This document shows, one piece after another, positions 25,942 through 33,761 of a DNA stretch of 64,000 nucleotides. The number at the start of each line of letters is the position of its first letter. Within the stretch, counting starts at the first letter, position 1. The position numbers and the translations under genes were made by a program. Where the stretch lies: contig NZ_JZTW01000016.1 of the NCBI RefSeq assembly GCF_000962805.1, forward strand, positions 48,851 to 112,850, written 5' to 3'. The notes under the pieces were generated by a model. The model was not told the DNA's origin. It did no database searches and saw only the letters and a list, made by a program, of their open reading frames with translations. This DNA comes from Pseudarthrobacter chlorophenolicus (GTDB lineage Bacteria > Actinomycetota > Actinomycetes > Actinomycetales > Micrococcaceae).

Positions 25942-26988
25942 ATGAGCCTCAGCGAACTGAGGGTGTTCGGACGTTCGGGCACCCCAATCAGCCAACTCAC
26001 CCTTGGCACCATGAACTTTGGCGAGGGCTCCGGCGGACCTCACGGCGCCCCTACAGGCGCGGAGGAAAGTATCCGCATCATCCACGCCGCCCTCGACTCG
26101 GGCATCACCGCCATCGACACAGCGGACGTCTACTCCCAGGGCGAATCCGAGCAGGTGGTGGGGCGGGCCCTGCGCGGCCGGCGCGACGACGTTTTCCTGG
26201 CCACAAAGTTCCATGGCCAAATGAGCGCCAACCCGGCCCATTCCGGCAACTCCCGCCGCTGGATCACCCAGGCAGTGGAGGGCAGCCTCCGCCGCCTGCA
26301 GACGGACCGGATCGACCTTTACCAGGCGCACCGGCCGGACTACAACACTGATGTGCTCGAAACGATCACCACGCTCAATGACCTGATCCGGCAGGGCAAG
26401 ATCCTCTATTACGGCACGTCGGTCTTCACTCCGGCGCAGCTGGTGGAGGCCCAGTGGCTGGCCAACACCAACCACCTCATCCCTCCGTTAGGCAACCAAG
26501 TGCCGTATTCCATGCTGGTCCGCGGGAATGAACGCGATGTCCTGCCCATCGCGCAGCAGTACGGGCTCGGGGTCCTGGCCTACGGTCCGCTAGCGGGCGG
26601 CTGGCTCTCCGGAAGCTTCACCTTCGAGGCCGGCAAGGCTCCCACCCGGGTGCACTCGCTCCCGGGCCGGTACGACATTTCGGGGCCGGCCAGCGAGCGC
26701 AAGCTCCTCGCCGCGGATGCGCTGGCCCGGCTGGCGGACAAGCTGGAACTTTCCCTGGTGGACCTTTCCATCGGGTTCGCCCTGACCCACCCGGCCATCA
26801 GCAGCGTCATCATCGGGCCCCGCAACGAGGAACACCTTCAGGCGTACCTGCGGGCGGCGGATGTCCGGCTGAGCGAGCCGGTCCTGGATGCCATCGATGA
26901 CCTTGTGCCGCCGGGCACCAACTTCGTGGAGCGGGACGCAGGAGCCATCGTTCCGTCCATCGAGTTCGCGGAATTACGACGGCGGTAG
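25942..26988 (+). CDS. Aldo/keto reductase (AKR, YghZ/Tas-like)
   Basis: 348 residues with the full tetrad: Asp and Tyr in ITAIDTADVYSQGESE, Lys in VFLATKFHG, His in LYQAHRPD. C-terminal SSVIIGPRNEEHLQAYLRAAD is the NADPH 2'-phosphate site. Similar proteins reduce methylglyoxal and other small aldehydes; the natural substrate is not evident. GGAGGGAACC precedes the ATG. It appears monocistronic. Confidence 0.87.
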   Translation: MSLSELRVFGRSGTPISQLTLGTMNFGEGSGGPHGAPTGAEESIRIIHAALDSGITAIDTADVYSQGESEQVVGRALRGRRDDVFLATKFHGQMSANPAHSGNSRRWITQAVEGSLRRLQTDRIDLYQAHRPDYNTDVLETITTLNDLIRQGKILYYGTSVFTPAQLVEAQWLANTNHLIPPLGNQVPYSMLVRGNERDVLPIAQQYGLGVLAYGPLAGGWLSGSFTFEAGKAPTRVHSLPGRYDISGPASERKLLAADALARLADKLELSLVDLSIGFALTHPAISSVIIGPRNEEHLQAYLRAADVRLSEPVLDAIDDLVPPGTNFVERDAGAIVPSIEFAELRRR

Positions 26989-26999
26989 GCGGCTTTTCG

Positions 27000-27058
27000 A
27001 CGCAGCGCCCCGGGTGCGCGGACCGCCATAGCCGCGGTCCCGCCGTCGTACGCTGCGT
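27000..27058 (+). terminator. Nested hairpin downstream of aldo/keto reductase
   Basis: An outer stem ACGCAGCG/CGCTGCGT encloses an inner perfect stem GGACCGC/GCGGTCC with a 7-nt loop. There is no T run, so it may be a Rho-type or weak terminator, or a structured RNA end. A GGAAC...CGTT pair right after it resembles an ECF sigma promoter but the spacing (15 bp) is short. Confidence 0.4.
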
Positions 27059-27156
27059 GGAACCTAGGTAACCACCCGCGTTTCCGGGGTTTCGGGGCGC
27101 GGGCGCCTGCAGGACGCCCCCGGAAGCGGGTACGCCGGGGATAGTGGTGCGAGCCC

Positions 27157-27185
27157 TTGACTCGGCGCGGGAACGCTCTTAGCGT
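27157..27185 (+). promoter_or_regulatory. Promoter of DUF3040 gene
   Basis: TTGACT, 17-bp spacer, TAGCGT (fits the actinobacterial TANNNT -10), ending about 41 bp before the ATG. Confidence 0.55.
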
Positions 27186-27226
27186 CATAAGCGATACCCG
27201 CGTCTCATGGAATCCAGGGGCATCCG

Positions 27227-27526
27227 ATGCCAATGTCCGAAGAGGAGCGGAGGCTGCTCAAGGAGCTGGAACTCGGACTGATTGCCGATGATCCCCACCT
27301 GGCCATGGAGCTGCTCTCCGGCTACCCATCACGCCGCCTCCCGCCGGGCCTCCTGCCCGGATCCCTGGTGAGCCTGCTCGCGTTCGCCATCATCGCCGCG
27401 GGCATTGGCGGCCGGGAGCTTGCCGCCGTGGTGGTGGGCCTTCTGCTGCTGATATTGGGTGGCTGCCTCCTGCTGAACCGGCCCGCCATGGGGCGCGGCC
27501 ACCAGCGTGGCAAGGCCACCAGCTGA
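27227..27526 (+). CDS. DUF3040 domain small membrane protein
   Basis: 99 residues. MPMSEEERRLLKELELGLIADDPHLA is the standard DUF3040 opening (MxLSExEQRLLxxxExxLxxDDPxxA), followed by two hydrophobic helices (SLVSLLAFAIIAAGIGG and LAAVVVGLLLLILGGCLLL). The family is restricted to Actinobacteria and of unknown function. It is convergent with the EamA gene (16-bp gap). Confidence 0.88.
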   Translation: MPMSEEERRLLKELELGLIADDPHLAMELLSGYPSRRLPPGLLPGSLVSLLAFAIIAAGIGGRELAAVVVGLLLLILGGCLLLNRPAMGRGHQRGKATS

Positions 27527-27542
27527 CATCGTCGTGGCCGGG

Positions 27543-28652
27543 CTACCGGCTGGCATTCCCGCGGGCGGCGTTTGCCGGCTGAGTCCATGCGGCCCCCGGC
27601 GCCGACTGGGTGGTGTCCCCTGGGGCGACCGGCCCCGGCAGTGCCTGGGTGCTTTCCCCCGGGGCGGCCGGCTCCGGCACCAATTGGGTGGCGCGCCGGG
27701 TCCGCGGCGTCAGGATGAACAGGCTGCCCAGGACGACGGCGGCGCCAAGCCAGCCCAGTGCCGGGAGGCGCTCCCCCACTACCAGGACGGCCAGGGCCGC
27801 TGCCACTACCGTTTCCAGCAGCGAGATGCTGGTGGCCGTGCTGGCCCGGACCCGCGCCAGGCCCCAACCGAACAGGATGTAGCCGGCGAACATCGGGACC
27901 ACCGCCATGTACGCGGCCACCGAGAAGTTGGTCCAGGAGTCGAGCAGAGGCGCGCCCGTGGCGGCCAGGACGGGCATCAGCAGCAACCCGCCCAGCCCGA
28001 AGATACTGCCCATCGCCGCCCTGGACGGGACGCCGCCGCCGATGAGCCGGTGCGCGGCCCATGAGTAGAGGGCATACGTGCCGCCGGCCAGCAGCCCGAG
28101 GAGGATTCCGGCCGTGGAACCCCAGGCCCCGGCGGCGTCCGTACCGGCGGAGGTCCCCGGACTGTGGCCTGCGAACGAAAGCAGGGCCGCTCCGCCCACG
28201 CCAAGGAATGCACCGGTGATCCAGCGGCCGGTCAGCGGCTTGTAGTCGGTGAACCGTTCGATCAGGGCTGCCGCCACGGGCGCCGATCCGATCGAAACCA
28301 CAGTTCCCACGGCCACTCCGGAGAGGTACATGGAACTGTAGAACGCCAGGGGGTAGACGGCCACGGCCACCGCTCCAACTGCCACGAGCCGCCACCGCCG
28401 CCGGATGCCGGACCGCTGGCGCCTGATGGCCCGGGCCGCGAGCAGGGCCTGGAGCAGGCCGCCCACTCCCATGGCCACGGCTCCGATGGCCAGCGGGCTT
28501 ACTCCGGGTGCGAGGGTAGCGGCGGTCCCGGTGGTGCCCCACAGAACAGAAGCCGCGACGACGAACAGGGCACCCCAGAGCGGCGCGTTGCCCTGCCCGG
28601 TTTGCCCGCTGACGCCAGGTGCGGGGCTGACTGCGCCGGGGCTGCCTGTCAC
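27543..28652 (-). CDS. EamA/DMT family transporter
   Basis: 369 residues with ten predicted membrane helices in two five-helix EamA repeats (LWGALFVVAASVLWGTTGTAATLAP... and AGILLGLLAGGTYALYSWAAHRL...). These are drug/metabolite exporters, often for amino acids or small aromatic compounds. The C-terminal 50 residues are a Pro/Ala/Thr-rich hydrophilic tail. The GTG start overlaps the TetR stop by four bases (GTGA), so the exporter is translated with its likely regulator. Confidence 0.9.
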   Translation of the reverse strand: MTGSPGAVSPAPGVSGQTGQGNAPLWGALFVVAASVLWGTTGTAATLAPGVSPLAIGAVAMGVGGLLQALLAARAIRRQRSGIRRRWRLVAVGAVAVAVYPLAFYSSMYLSGVAVGTVVSIGSAPVAAALIERFTDYKPLTGRWITGAFLGVGGAALLSFAGHSPGTSAGTDAAGAWGSTAGILLGLLAGGTYALYSWAAHRLIGGGVPSRAAMGSIFGLGGLLLMPVLAATGAPLLDSWTNFSVAAYMAVVPMFAGYILFGWGLARVRASTATSISLLETVVAAALAVLVVGERLPALGWLGAAVVLGSLFILTPRTRRATQLVPEPAAPGESTQALPGPVAPGDTTQSAPGAAWTQPANAARGNASR

Positions 28653-29311
28653 AGTCCTGCCAGCATCCGTTGGGCCATGCGTTTGGCGTCCCGGAGGTGG
28701 GCGTCGTCGCCCTCCAGTCCCGCCCTGGCCATGGCGCCTTCGAGAAGGAAGGCAAGGTGCATCGCAAACCCGGCAGCCTGTTCGGCCTGCTCCGGTGAGG
28801 CGCCGGGCCCAGGACGACCTGCCAGATGGGCAGCTAAATGCGTAGCCAGCAGGTGTTCGACCTCTTCTTTGTGCTGCCGCACCGCCAGCCGCCCGGGATG
28901 GCCAACGGGCAGTTCGGCCGCCGCATTCAGCAGGCCGCAGCCGCGGAAGCCGTGCTCGTAGGCGAAGTTGGCGTGGTCCAGGTAGGCGTCGAAAACGGCC
29001 AGAACCCGTTCGCTAGGGGTGGTGGCAACTTCAACGCGGGCGCGGTACAGGCCCAGCCACTCCTCGTGGCGCGCCTCGAGGTAGGCGGCCACCAGATCGG
29101 CTTTGGACGCGAAGTTGTTGTAGAGGCTTTTCTTAGCGACGCCGGCCGCGGCGGTGATGGTGTCGATCCCCGTGGCACCCACGCCCTGGGCATAGAACAG
29201 CCGGGCGGCGGCCTCAAGCAGCAGCTGGCGGGCCGGTGGCCGGGCGGACGGCGGTGCTGCGGAAGTAGCGGAAGTGGCTGCGGCGGGCGGGGCTGATGCA
29301 TCGGCAGGCAT
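28649..29311 (-). CDS. TetR family transcriptional regulator
   Basis: 220 residues. The N-terminal helix-turn-helix region reads LLLEAAARLFYAQGVGATGIDTITAAAGVAKKSLYNNFASKADLV, a textbook TetR domain. The C-terminal ligand domain is helical (VLAVFDAYLDHANFAYEHGFRGCGLLNAAAEL) and resembles the YcdC/AcrR-like group. A perfect 22-bp palindrome lies 15 bp before the start, indicating autorepression of the tetR-eamA operon. The inducer is probably the exported compound. GAGGAGCG precedes the ATG. Confidence 0.92.
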   Translation of the reverse strand: MPADASAPPAAATSATSAAPPSARPPARQLLLEAAARLFYAQGVGATGIDTITAAAGVAKKSLYNNFASKADLVAAYLEARHEEWLGLYRARVEVATTPSERVLAVFDAYLDHANFAYEHGFRGCGLLNAAAELPVGHPGRLAVRQHKEEVEHLLATHLAAHLAGRPGPGASPEQAEQAAGFAMHLAFLLEGAMARAGLEGDDAHLRDAKRMAQRMLAGL

Positions 29312-29326
29312 GGCGTCGCTCCTCGG

Positions 29327-29348
29327 GTAGGTAGACCAGTCTACCTAC
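29327..29348. promoter_or_regulatory. TetR operator
   Basis: Perfect inverted repeat with arms GTAGGTAGAC and GTCTACCTAC around CA, just upstream of the tetR ribosome site. The TAGACC-N-GTCTA core resembles operators of several TetR regulators. Confidence 0.8.
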
Positions 29349-29378
29349 GCGAGGAACAGTTGCACCAGAGCCGGCCGG

Positions 29379-30023
29379 TTATGCCGCGGTGGCGGCCGTC
29401 CGTGATCGCAGTTCGAGCACCACCGCATCCGCGAGAGCGCCCGGGTCCATGGCAATATCGCCAAGGACGTGTGCCTCATCCGGTTCCAGGGCTTCAAGAG
29501 TTGCCAGCTGGGACTCGAGCAAGGTGCGGGGCATGAACTCATGGGCCCGTGCGTCCATGCGCGCAGCGATGGTTGCCGCGCTGCCGGCGAGGTGCACGAA
29601 CACCACGTCCGGTGCGGCAGCGCGCAGAAGGTCCCGGTAGCTGCGCTTGAGCGCGGAACAGGCGACGACGGGCGCAACCGGTGTGCCGGCGTCGTAGTTT
29701 CCTGCTTCGCTTCCCGGCGCGCTTCCGGCGGCACCCTGGAAGCCAAGCGTGGCCGAATCCTTCCCGGCAGCATCCCGCACTGCCGGTTCGTGACCAGCCG
29801 GATCCTGCCCTGCCAGCAACTGGCCGATCCGGGCGAGCCAGGGCTCCCTGTCGCTATCGGTGAGCGGGATTCCCGCGGCCATCTTTTCCTTGTTGGCAGC
29901 GGGGTGGAAATCGTCGCCGTCCAGGAACGGAACGCCGAGGCGGCCGGCCAGCAGGGCACCCACTGTCGACTTGCCGCAGCCGGAAACGCCCATCACCACC
30001 AGCGGCGGAACCGGCGCGGTCAT
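29379..30023 (-). CDS. gntK: Gluconokinase with internal insertion
   Basis: 214 residues; phosphorylates D-gluconate to 6-phosphogluconate with ATP. The Walker A loop is GVSGCGKST (12-20), followed by LDGDDFHPAANKEKMAAGIPLTDSDREPWL, which is diagnostic. VVACSALKRSYRDLLR (119-134) closes the core. Between the helix ending QLLAG and VVACSALKR there is an extra stretch of some 40 residues rich in Gly, Ala, Ser and Pro (about 73-117), so the protein is longer than the usual 165-175. Its ATG overlaps the stop of the dehydrogenase upstream (ATGA). It is the last gene of the idonate/gluconate operon. Confidence 0.92.
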   Translation of the reverse strand: MTAPVPPLVVMGVSGCGKSTVGALLAGRLGVPFLDGDDFHPAANKEKMAAGIPLTDSDREPWLARIGQLLAGQDPAGHEPAVRDAAGKDSATLGFQGAAGSAPGSEAGNYDAGTPVAPVVACSALKRSYRDLLRAAAPDVVFVHLAGSAATIAARMDARAHEFMPRTLLESQLATLEALEPDEAHVLGDIAMDPGALADAVVLELRSRTAATAA

Positions 30024-31114
30024 TGTCCGCCTTCCGCCTGCGCGGACCCGCCGCCGCTGAAGCTGAGCAGGACCTTGCCGGAGCTGGTGGAGTCCTTGGC
30101 CACCTCGAACGCGTGCAAGGCATCGGACAGCGGGAACTCGTGCGTGATGACGGGGTCGATGTGCAGGCTCCCGTCGGCGAGTGCGGCGATAACCTCGTCG
30201 ATTTCGTCGTTGAAGCGGAACGAACCCCTGAGGTCCAGTTCGCGGGTGATGGCCAGCGAGATGGGAAGCGGCTGCAGACCGGTGGGCAGCAGCCCCACCA
30301 TCACCACTGTGCCGCCGCGGACGGCGCCGCGGATAGCCGAGGCGAGGCCGTGGTGGTTGCCGGATGATTCGATCACCACGTCCGCCTCGACGGCCTCGAT
30401 GGCTGCCGTGTCCGCGGCGTTGATGACGTGGTCTGCCCCGGCGGCGGTGGCGATCTCCAGCGGCTTGGCGTGCAGGTCCACGGCGGTGATGTGCGCGGCG
30501 CCGGCACGCTTGAGCACCGCGACGGCCAGCGCGCCGATGGGTCCGGAACCGATCACCAGCGCGGTCTTGCCCCGGACGTCGCCGGCCCGGGACACAGCGT
30601 GCCAGGCAACAGAGGCGGGCTCGATCAGGGCTGCCGTGCGCAGGTTGATACCCTCCGGCAGGGTTCGCAGCATCCGCACCGGAAGGTTGACGTAGCGGCT
30701 GAACGCGCCGTCGGTGTGCGGGTGGCGGGCGGCGCTGCCCAGGTAAGTGCAGCCGGGCGACAGGTTGGGCCGGTCCGCGGGGTATTTCGCAGCACCGGGT
30801 CCGGGGGTGGCCGGGTGGACGGCGACGGCGGTTCCTACCTGAGGCCCCGCACCGTTGGCCGCGGCGCGGACCACCACGCCGGAGATCTCGTGACCCAGGA
30901 CCAGCGGGTCCTTCAGGATGGACTCCCCCGCCGCGCCGTGCAGCCAGTAATGCAGGTCCGAGCCGCAGATGCCGCCGTACAGCACCTCCACCACGGCCTG
31001 GTCTTCGGCCGGATCGGCCAGCGGCACGTCGTCGATGCGGAGGTCCCCCGCGGCGTGGGCCACCAGGGCAGGGCCGGAGGCGGGCAGCTTTTCAGCCAGT
31101 GTGTTTGCGGGCAT
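30020..31114 (-). CDS. Zinc-type alcohol dehydrogenase, L-idonate 5-dehydrogenase-like
   Basis: 364 residues of medium-chain dehydrogenase. GGICGSDLHYWLHGAAG and LVLGHEISG carry the catalytic zinc ligands, as in IdnD; the cofactor motif is VIGSGPIGALAV. In E. coli, IdnD converts L-idonate to 5-ketogluconate. The structural-zinc lobe is altered: where IdnD has four closely spaced cysteines, this protein has PGPGAAKYPADRPNLSPGC with one only, so the structural zinc is probably absent. Its ATG shares one base with the SDR stop (TGATG). Substrate is inferred from the IdnO-like and GntK neighbours; related polyols remain possible. Confidence 0.85.
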   Translation of the reverse strand: MPANTLAEKLPASGPALVAHAAGDLRIDDVPLADPAEDQAVVEVLYGGICGSDLHYWLHGAAGESILKDPLVLGHEISGVVVRAAANGAGPQVGTAVAVHPATPGPGAAKYPADRPNLSPGCTYLGSAARHPHTDGAFSRYVNLPVRMLRTLPEGINLRTAALIEPASVAWHAVSRAGDVRGKTALVIGSGPIGALAVAVLKRAGAAHITAVDLHAKPLEIATAAGADHVINAADTAAIEAVEADVVIESSGNHHGLASAIRGAVRGGTVVMVGLLPTGLQPLPISLAITRELDLRGSFRFNDEIDEVIAALADGSLHIDPVITHEFPLSDALHAFEVAKDSTSSGKVLLSFSGGGSAQAEGGQ

Positions 31115-31884
31115 CAGACCACCACCGTCATTCCACCGTCGATGAAGATTGTTTGGCCGTTCACGAAGTCGGATCCGCTGGAGGCGAGCCAGACCACCGG
31201 CCCGGCGAGGTCCTGCGGGGTGCCCCAGCGGTGCGCCGGGGTGCGGCCCAGGATCCAGGAGTTGAACTGCTCGTCGTCCACCAGGTTCTGGGTCATTTCC
31301 GTGTGGATGTAGCCGGGCGCGATGCCGTTGATCTGCAGCCCGGAGGCCGCCCACTCGGCTGTCATGGCGCGGGTCAGGTTCCGCAGCCCGCCCTTCGCGG
31401 CGACGTACGGCGCGATGGTGGGGCGGGCAAGGTCCGTCTGCACCGAGCAGATGTTGACGATCTTGCCCCGGCCGCGGGGAATCATGTGCCGCGCAGCTTC
31501 CCGGCCCACCAAAAAGGCGCTGGTGAGGTCCGTGGAGATGACCCGCTCCCAGTCGGCCACGTCCAGGTCCAGCATGGGGACGCGGTGCTGGATTCCGGCG
31601 TTATTGACCAGGATGTCCAGCGGGCCCACGTTCTCCTCGATCCAGGTGATGCTGCGGGCGGCCGCGTCGCCGTCGGTGACGTCGAAGGCGATGCTGGTGA
31701 TGCGTCCGGGCGGGAAGTCGGCCGCGAGAGCCGTTTCAGCTTCCTTGAGCCTCTCGGCGTTGACGCCGTTGAGCACCACCGTTGCTCCGGCGTCGGCCAG
31801 TGCGCGGGCCAGCGATGAGCCGATCCCCCGGCTGGAGCCGGTGACCAGAGCAACGCGGCCTGTCAGGTCGAAGAGCGCGCTCAT
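31114..31884 (-). CDS. SDR oxidoreductase, gluconate 5-dehydrogenase-like (IdnO type)
   Basis: 256 residues of classical SDR: cofactor motif VTGSSRGIGSSLA, NNAG at about residue 90, catalytic Ser in NICSVQTDLA, and Tyr-Lys in YVAAKGG. The C-terminus IFIDGGMTVVV is typical. IdnO interconverts 5-ketogluconate and D-gluconate, linking the neighbouring dehydrogenase to gluconokinase. The start is the ATG giving MSALFDLTGR, which overlaps the upstream stop (ATGA); longer forms would be proline/arginine-rich nonsense read from the overlapping frame. Confidence 0.86.
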   Translation of the reverse strand: MSALFDLTGRVALVTGSSRGIGSSLARALADAGATVVLNGVNAERLKEAETALAADFPPGRITSIAFDVTDGDAAARSITWIEENVGPLDILVNNAGIQHRVPMLDLDVADWERVISTDLTSAFLVGREAARHMIPRGRGKIVNICSVQTDLARPTIAPYVAAKGGLRNLTRAMTAEWAASGLQINGIAPGYIHTEMTQNLVDDEQFNSWILGRTPAHRWGTPQDLAGPVVWLASSGSDFVNGQTIFIDGGMTVVV

Positions 31885-32852
31885 GCGGGCAGCCCCTGCT
31901 GGGAAGAGGCCTGCTGGAACGGGCCCTGCTGGACCAGGTTCGCCGGGGTCTCGCCTGCGGCGAGTGCTTCGAGCTGGCGCTTCAGGAGTTTGAGGATCCG
32001 GGGCTCGAACGCGGACGCGTTGCCGCCAACGTGCGGGGTGATCAGGGCGTTGTCCGTGGACCACAGGGGGTGGCCCTTGGGCAGCGGCTCGGGGTCCACC
32101 ACGTCCAGGGCGCACTGCAGCCGGCCTGCAACAACCTCGGCAGTGAGCGCGTCGGTGTCGATGACGGGGCCGCGGCCCACATTAACCACCAGGGCGCCGT
32201 CGGGCAGCGCGGCGAGGACCTTGGCGTTGACCAGGTGGTGGGTGTGATCGTTCAGCGGAAGGACCGAGACCAGGATGTCGTGGTCCCGGGCGAGCGTTTC
32301 CAAGTCCGTGGAGGAGTGGACCTGGCCATGCTCATCCGTGCGGGCCGTGCTGCCGACGCGCGTGACGGTGACCTCGAAGGGTTCCAGCCGGCGGGCCAGT
32401 TCCTGGCCGATGCCGCCGATGCCCAGCAGCAGGATGCGGCGGTCCGCCAGGGACTGGCGGCGCTGCGGTGCCCAGTTTTCGGTCGCCTGGTCGCGGACGG
32501 CCTGGTCGATGCCCCGCAGCTTCGCCAGGATAAGCCCCACTGCCAGCTCGGCGGTGGCAGCGGCGTGCACGCCCGAGGCGTTTGCCACTGCGGCGCCCGG
32601 CCCGGCTGCCTCGCGGACGCCGTCGAACCCTGTTGACTGCGTCTGCACGAACTTCAGGTCCTGCACCTTGTCCAGGTTCCCCAGGACGGCCCCCGCGTTG
32701 ATGTACGGCAGGATGACACCGTCGATGCTGCCGTGGGCCGCGTCGGGTTCGCCCTGCATGTCCCACACCACGCCCCTGAGTCCTTCGGGAAGCGGCGAAA
32801 GGTCAGCCAGGAGCTGGGGTTCGGGGAAACTGACGGTACGTATCAACTGCAT
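31881..32852 (-). CDS. D-isomer specific 2-hydroxyacid dehydrogenase
   Basis: 323 residues. NAD(P)-binding motif LLLGIGGIGQELARRL; catalytic Arg in VVNVGRGPVID, Glu in DVVDPEPLPKGHPLW and His in NALITPHVGG. The ending resembles 2-ketogluconate/glyoxylate/hydroxypyruvate reductases. As first gene of a four-gene overlapping operon with idonate and gluconate enzymes, reduction of 2-keto- or 2,5-diketogluconate is a sensible guess (inference). The ribosome site is weak. Confidence 0.85.
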   Translation of the reverse strand: MQLIRTVSFPEPQLLADLSPLPEGLRGVVWDMQGEPDAAHGSIDGVILPYINAGAVLGNLDKVQDLKFVQTQSTGFDGVREAAGPGAAVANASGVHAAATAELAVGLILAKLRGIDQAVRDQATENWAPQRRQSLADRRILLLGIGGIGQELARRLEPFEVTVTRVGSTARTDEHGQVHSSTDLETLARDHDILVSVLPLNDHTHHLVNAKVLAALPDGALVVNVGRGPVIDTDALTAEVVAGRLQCALDVVDPEPLPKGHPLWSTDNALITPHVGGNASAFEPRILKLLKRQLEALAAGETPANLVQQGPFQQASSQQGLPA

Positions 32853-32888
32853 CGGTGCGGCCTATCGGGTTGGCGGTCTGGGTATCGG

Positions 32889-32907
32889 CTGCCCGGGTCC
32901 CGGGCAG
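32889..32907. terminator. GC palindrome between SDR and 2-hydroxyacid dehydrogenase genes
   Basis: CTGCCCGGG-T-CCCGGGCAG lies 17 bp downstream of the SDR stop on the minus strand. It can fold as a 7-bp stem with a 5-nt loop. No T run follows, so termination is possible but not certain. Confidence 0.4.
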
Positions 32908-32924
32908 TGCGGAGTGGCTGTTCG

Positions 32925-33680
32925 TCAGTCCTCGCGGCGGTCAAAGGTGAGTCCGCCGGGAACCTGGAACGTGGGCATGAGTTCAAGCATGCCAACATTC
33001 ACGTGGCGCGGGGTTTCGATGGCGTAATCAAGCGCATTCACAATGTCGTCAGTTGTCAGCGACTCGTAGCCCTCGTAGTACGTCTTCCAGGCTTCTTCCA
33101 TGGCCTCGGGTGAGCCGCCCATGTTGCGTCCGAAGATCTCGGTTTCCACCCGGCCCGGGCAGATTTCGGTGACACGGATGCGCTTGCCAACGGTGTCGTT
33201 GCGGAGCTGGCGGGAAATCTGGTGCACGGCGGCTTTGGTGGCGTGGTAGACCGTGTGGCCGTAGAAGTTGTAGGTGCCGGCGATCGAGCTGATGTTGACG
33301 ATGTGGCCCAGGTCGCGCTCCACCATGCCGGGCAGGACCAGCCGGGTCAGCTGCAGCAGCCCGCGGAGGTTGACGTCCACCAGCTCGTCGATGTCCTCTT
33401 CGGAGGAGTCCAGGATGTTGCCGGGGCGGGAGACGCCGGCGCAGTTGACCAGGACGTCCACGTTCAGGTCGCGGACGACGGCGGCGAGCGCGGCGGTGTC
33501 GGTCAGGTCCACCACGTGCGGGACTGCTCCCGTCCGGTCCGCGAGTTCAGCGAGGCGTTCTTCGTTGCGGGCCACCGCGTGGACGGTGAGGCCGCGCTTG
33601 GTGAGGCGTTCGGTGATGGCGGCGCCCATGCCGGTGGACGCTCCGGTGACGAGGGCGGTGGTGTAGTCAGAAAAAGACAT
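32925..33680 (-). CDS. SDR family oxidoreductase (YdfG-like)
   Basis: 251 residues of classical SDR: VTGASTGMGAAI, NCAGVSRPG, catalytic Ser in NISSIAGTYNFYG and Tyr-Lys in YHATKAAV. The segment RIRVTEICPGRVETEIFG is close to YdfG and serine/3-hydroxyacid dehydrogenases. It lies between the oxoprolinase/MHS genes and the idonate operon on the same strand; hairpins on both sides suggest it is expressed in part by itself. CTGGAGAA precedes the ATG. The substrate is unknown. Confidence 0.82.
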   Translation of the reverse strand: MSFSDYTTALVTGASTGMGAAITERLTKRGLTVHAVARNEERLAELADRTGAVPHVVDLTDTAALAAVVRDLNVDVLVNCAGVSRPGNILDSSEEDIDELVDVNLRGLLQLTRLVLPGMVERDLGHIVNISSIAGTYNFYGHTVYHATKAAVHQISRQLRNDTVGKRIRVTEICPGRVETEIFGRNMGGSPEAMEEAWKTYYEGYESLTTDDIVNALDYAIETPRHVNVGMLELMPTFQVPGGLTFDRRED

Positions 33681-33710
33681 GTGGTTCTCCAGGTGTGGGG
33701 AATGTGAGTG

Positions 33711-33744
33711 CTCCTGCGCCCGGCAACGGGGCCGGACGCAGGAG
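33711..33744 (-). terminator. Hairpin after MHS transporter gene
   Basis: Stem CTCCTGCG-CCCGGC against GCCGG-A-CGCAGGAG (one mismatch) with a short loop, directly downstream of the transporter stop on the minus strand. It probably ends or attenuates the pxpABC-transporter message. Confidence 0.65.
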
Positions 33745-33761
33745 CCTGTGGGCCAAGGTGG

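Noticed and set aside
25514..25945. Plus-strand 143-codon frame in the malQ/aldo-keto reductase gap
   Set aside because: Overlaps the malQ start region and the reductase ribosome site, has no ribosome site, and a composition of unstructured Arg/Thr/Gln-rich sequence.
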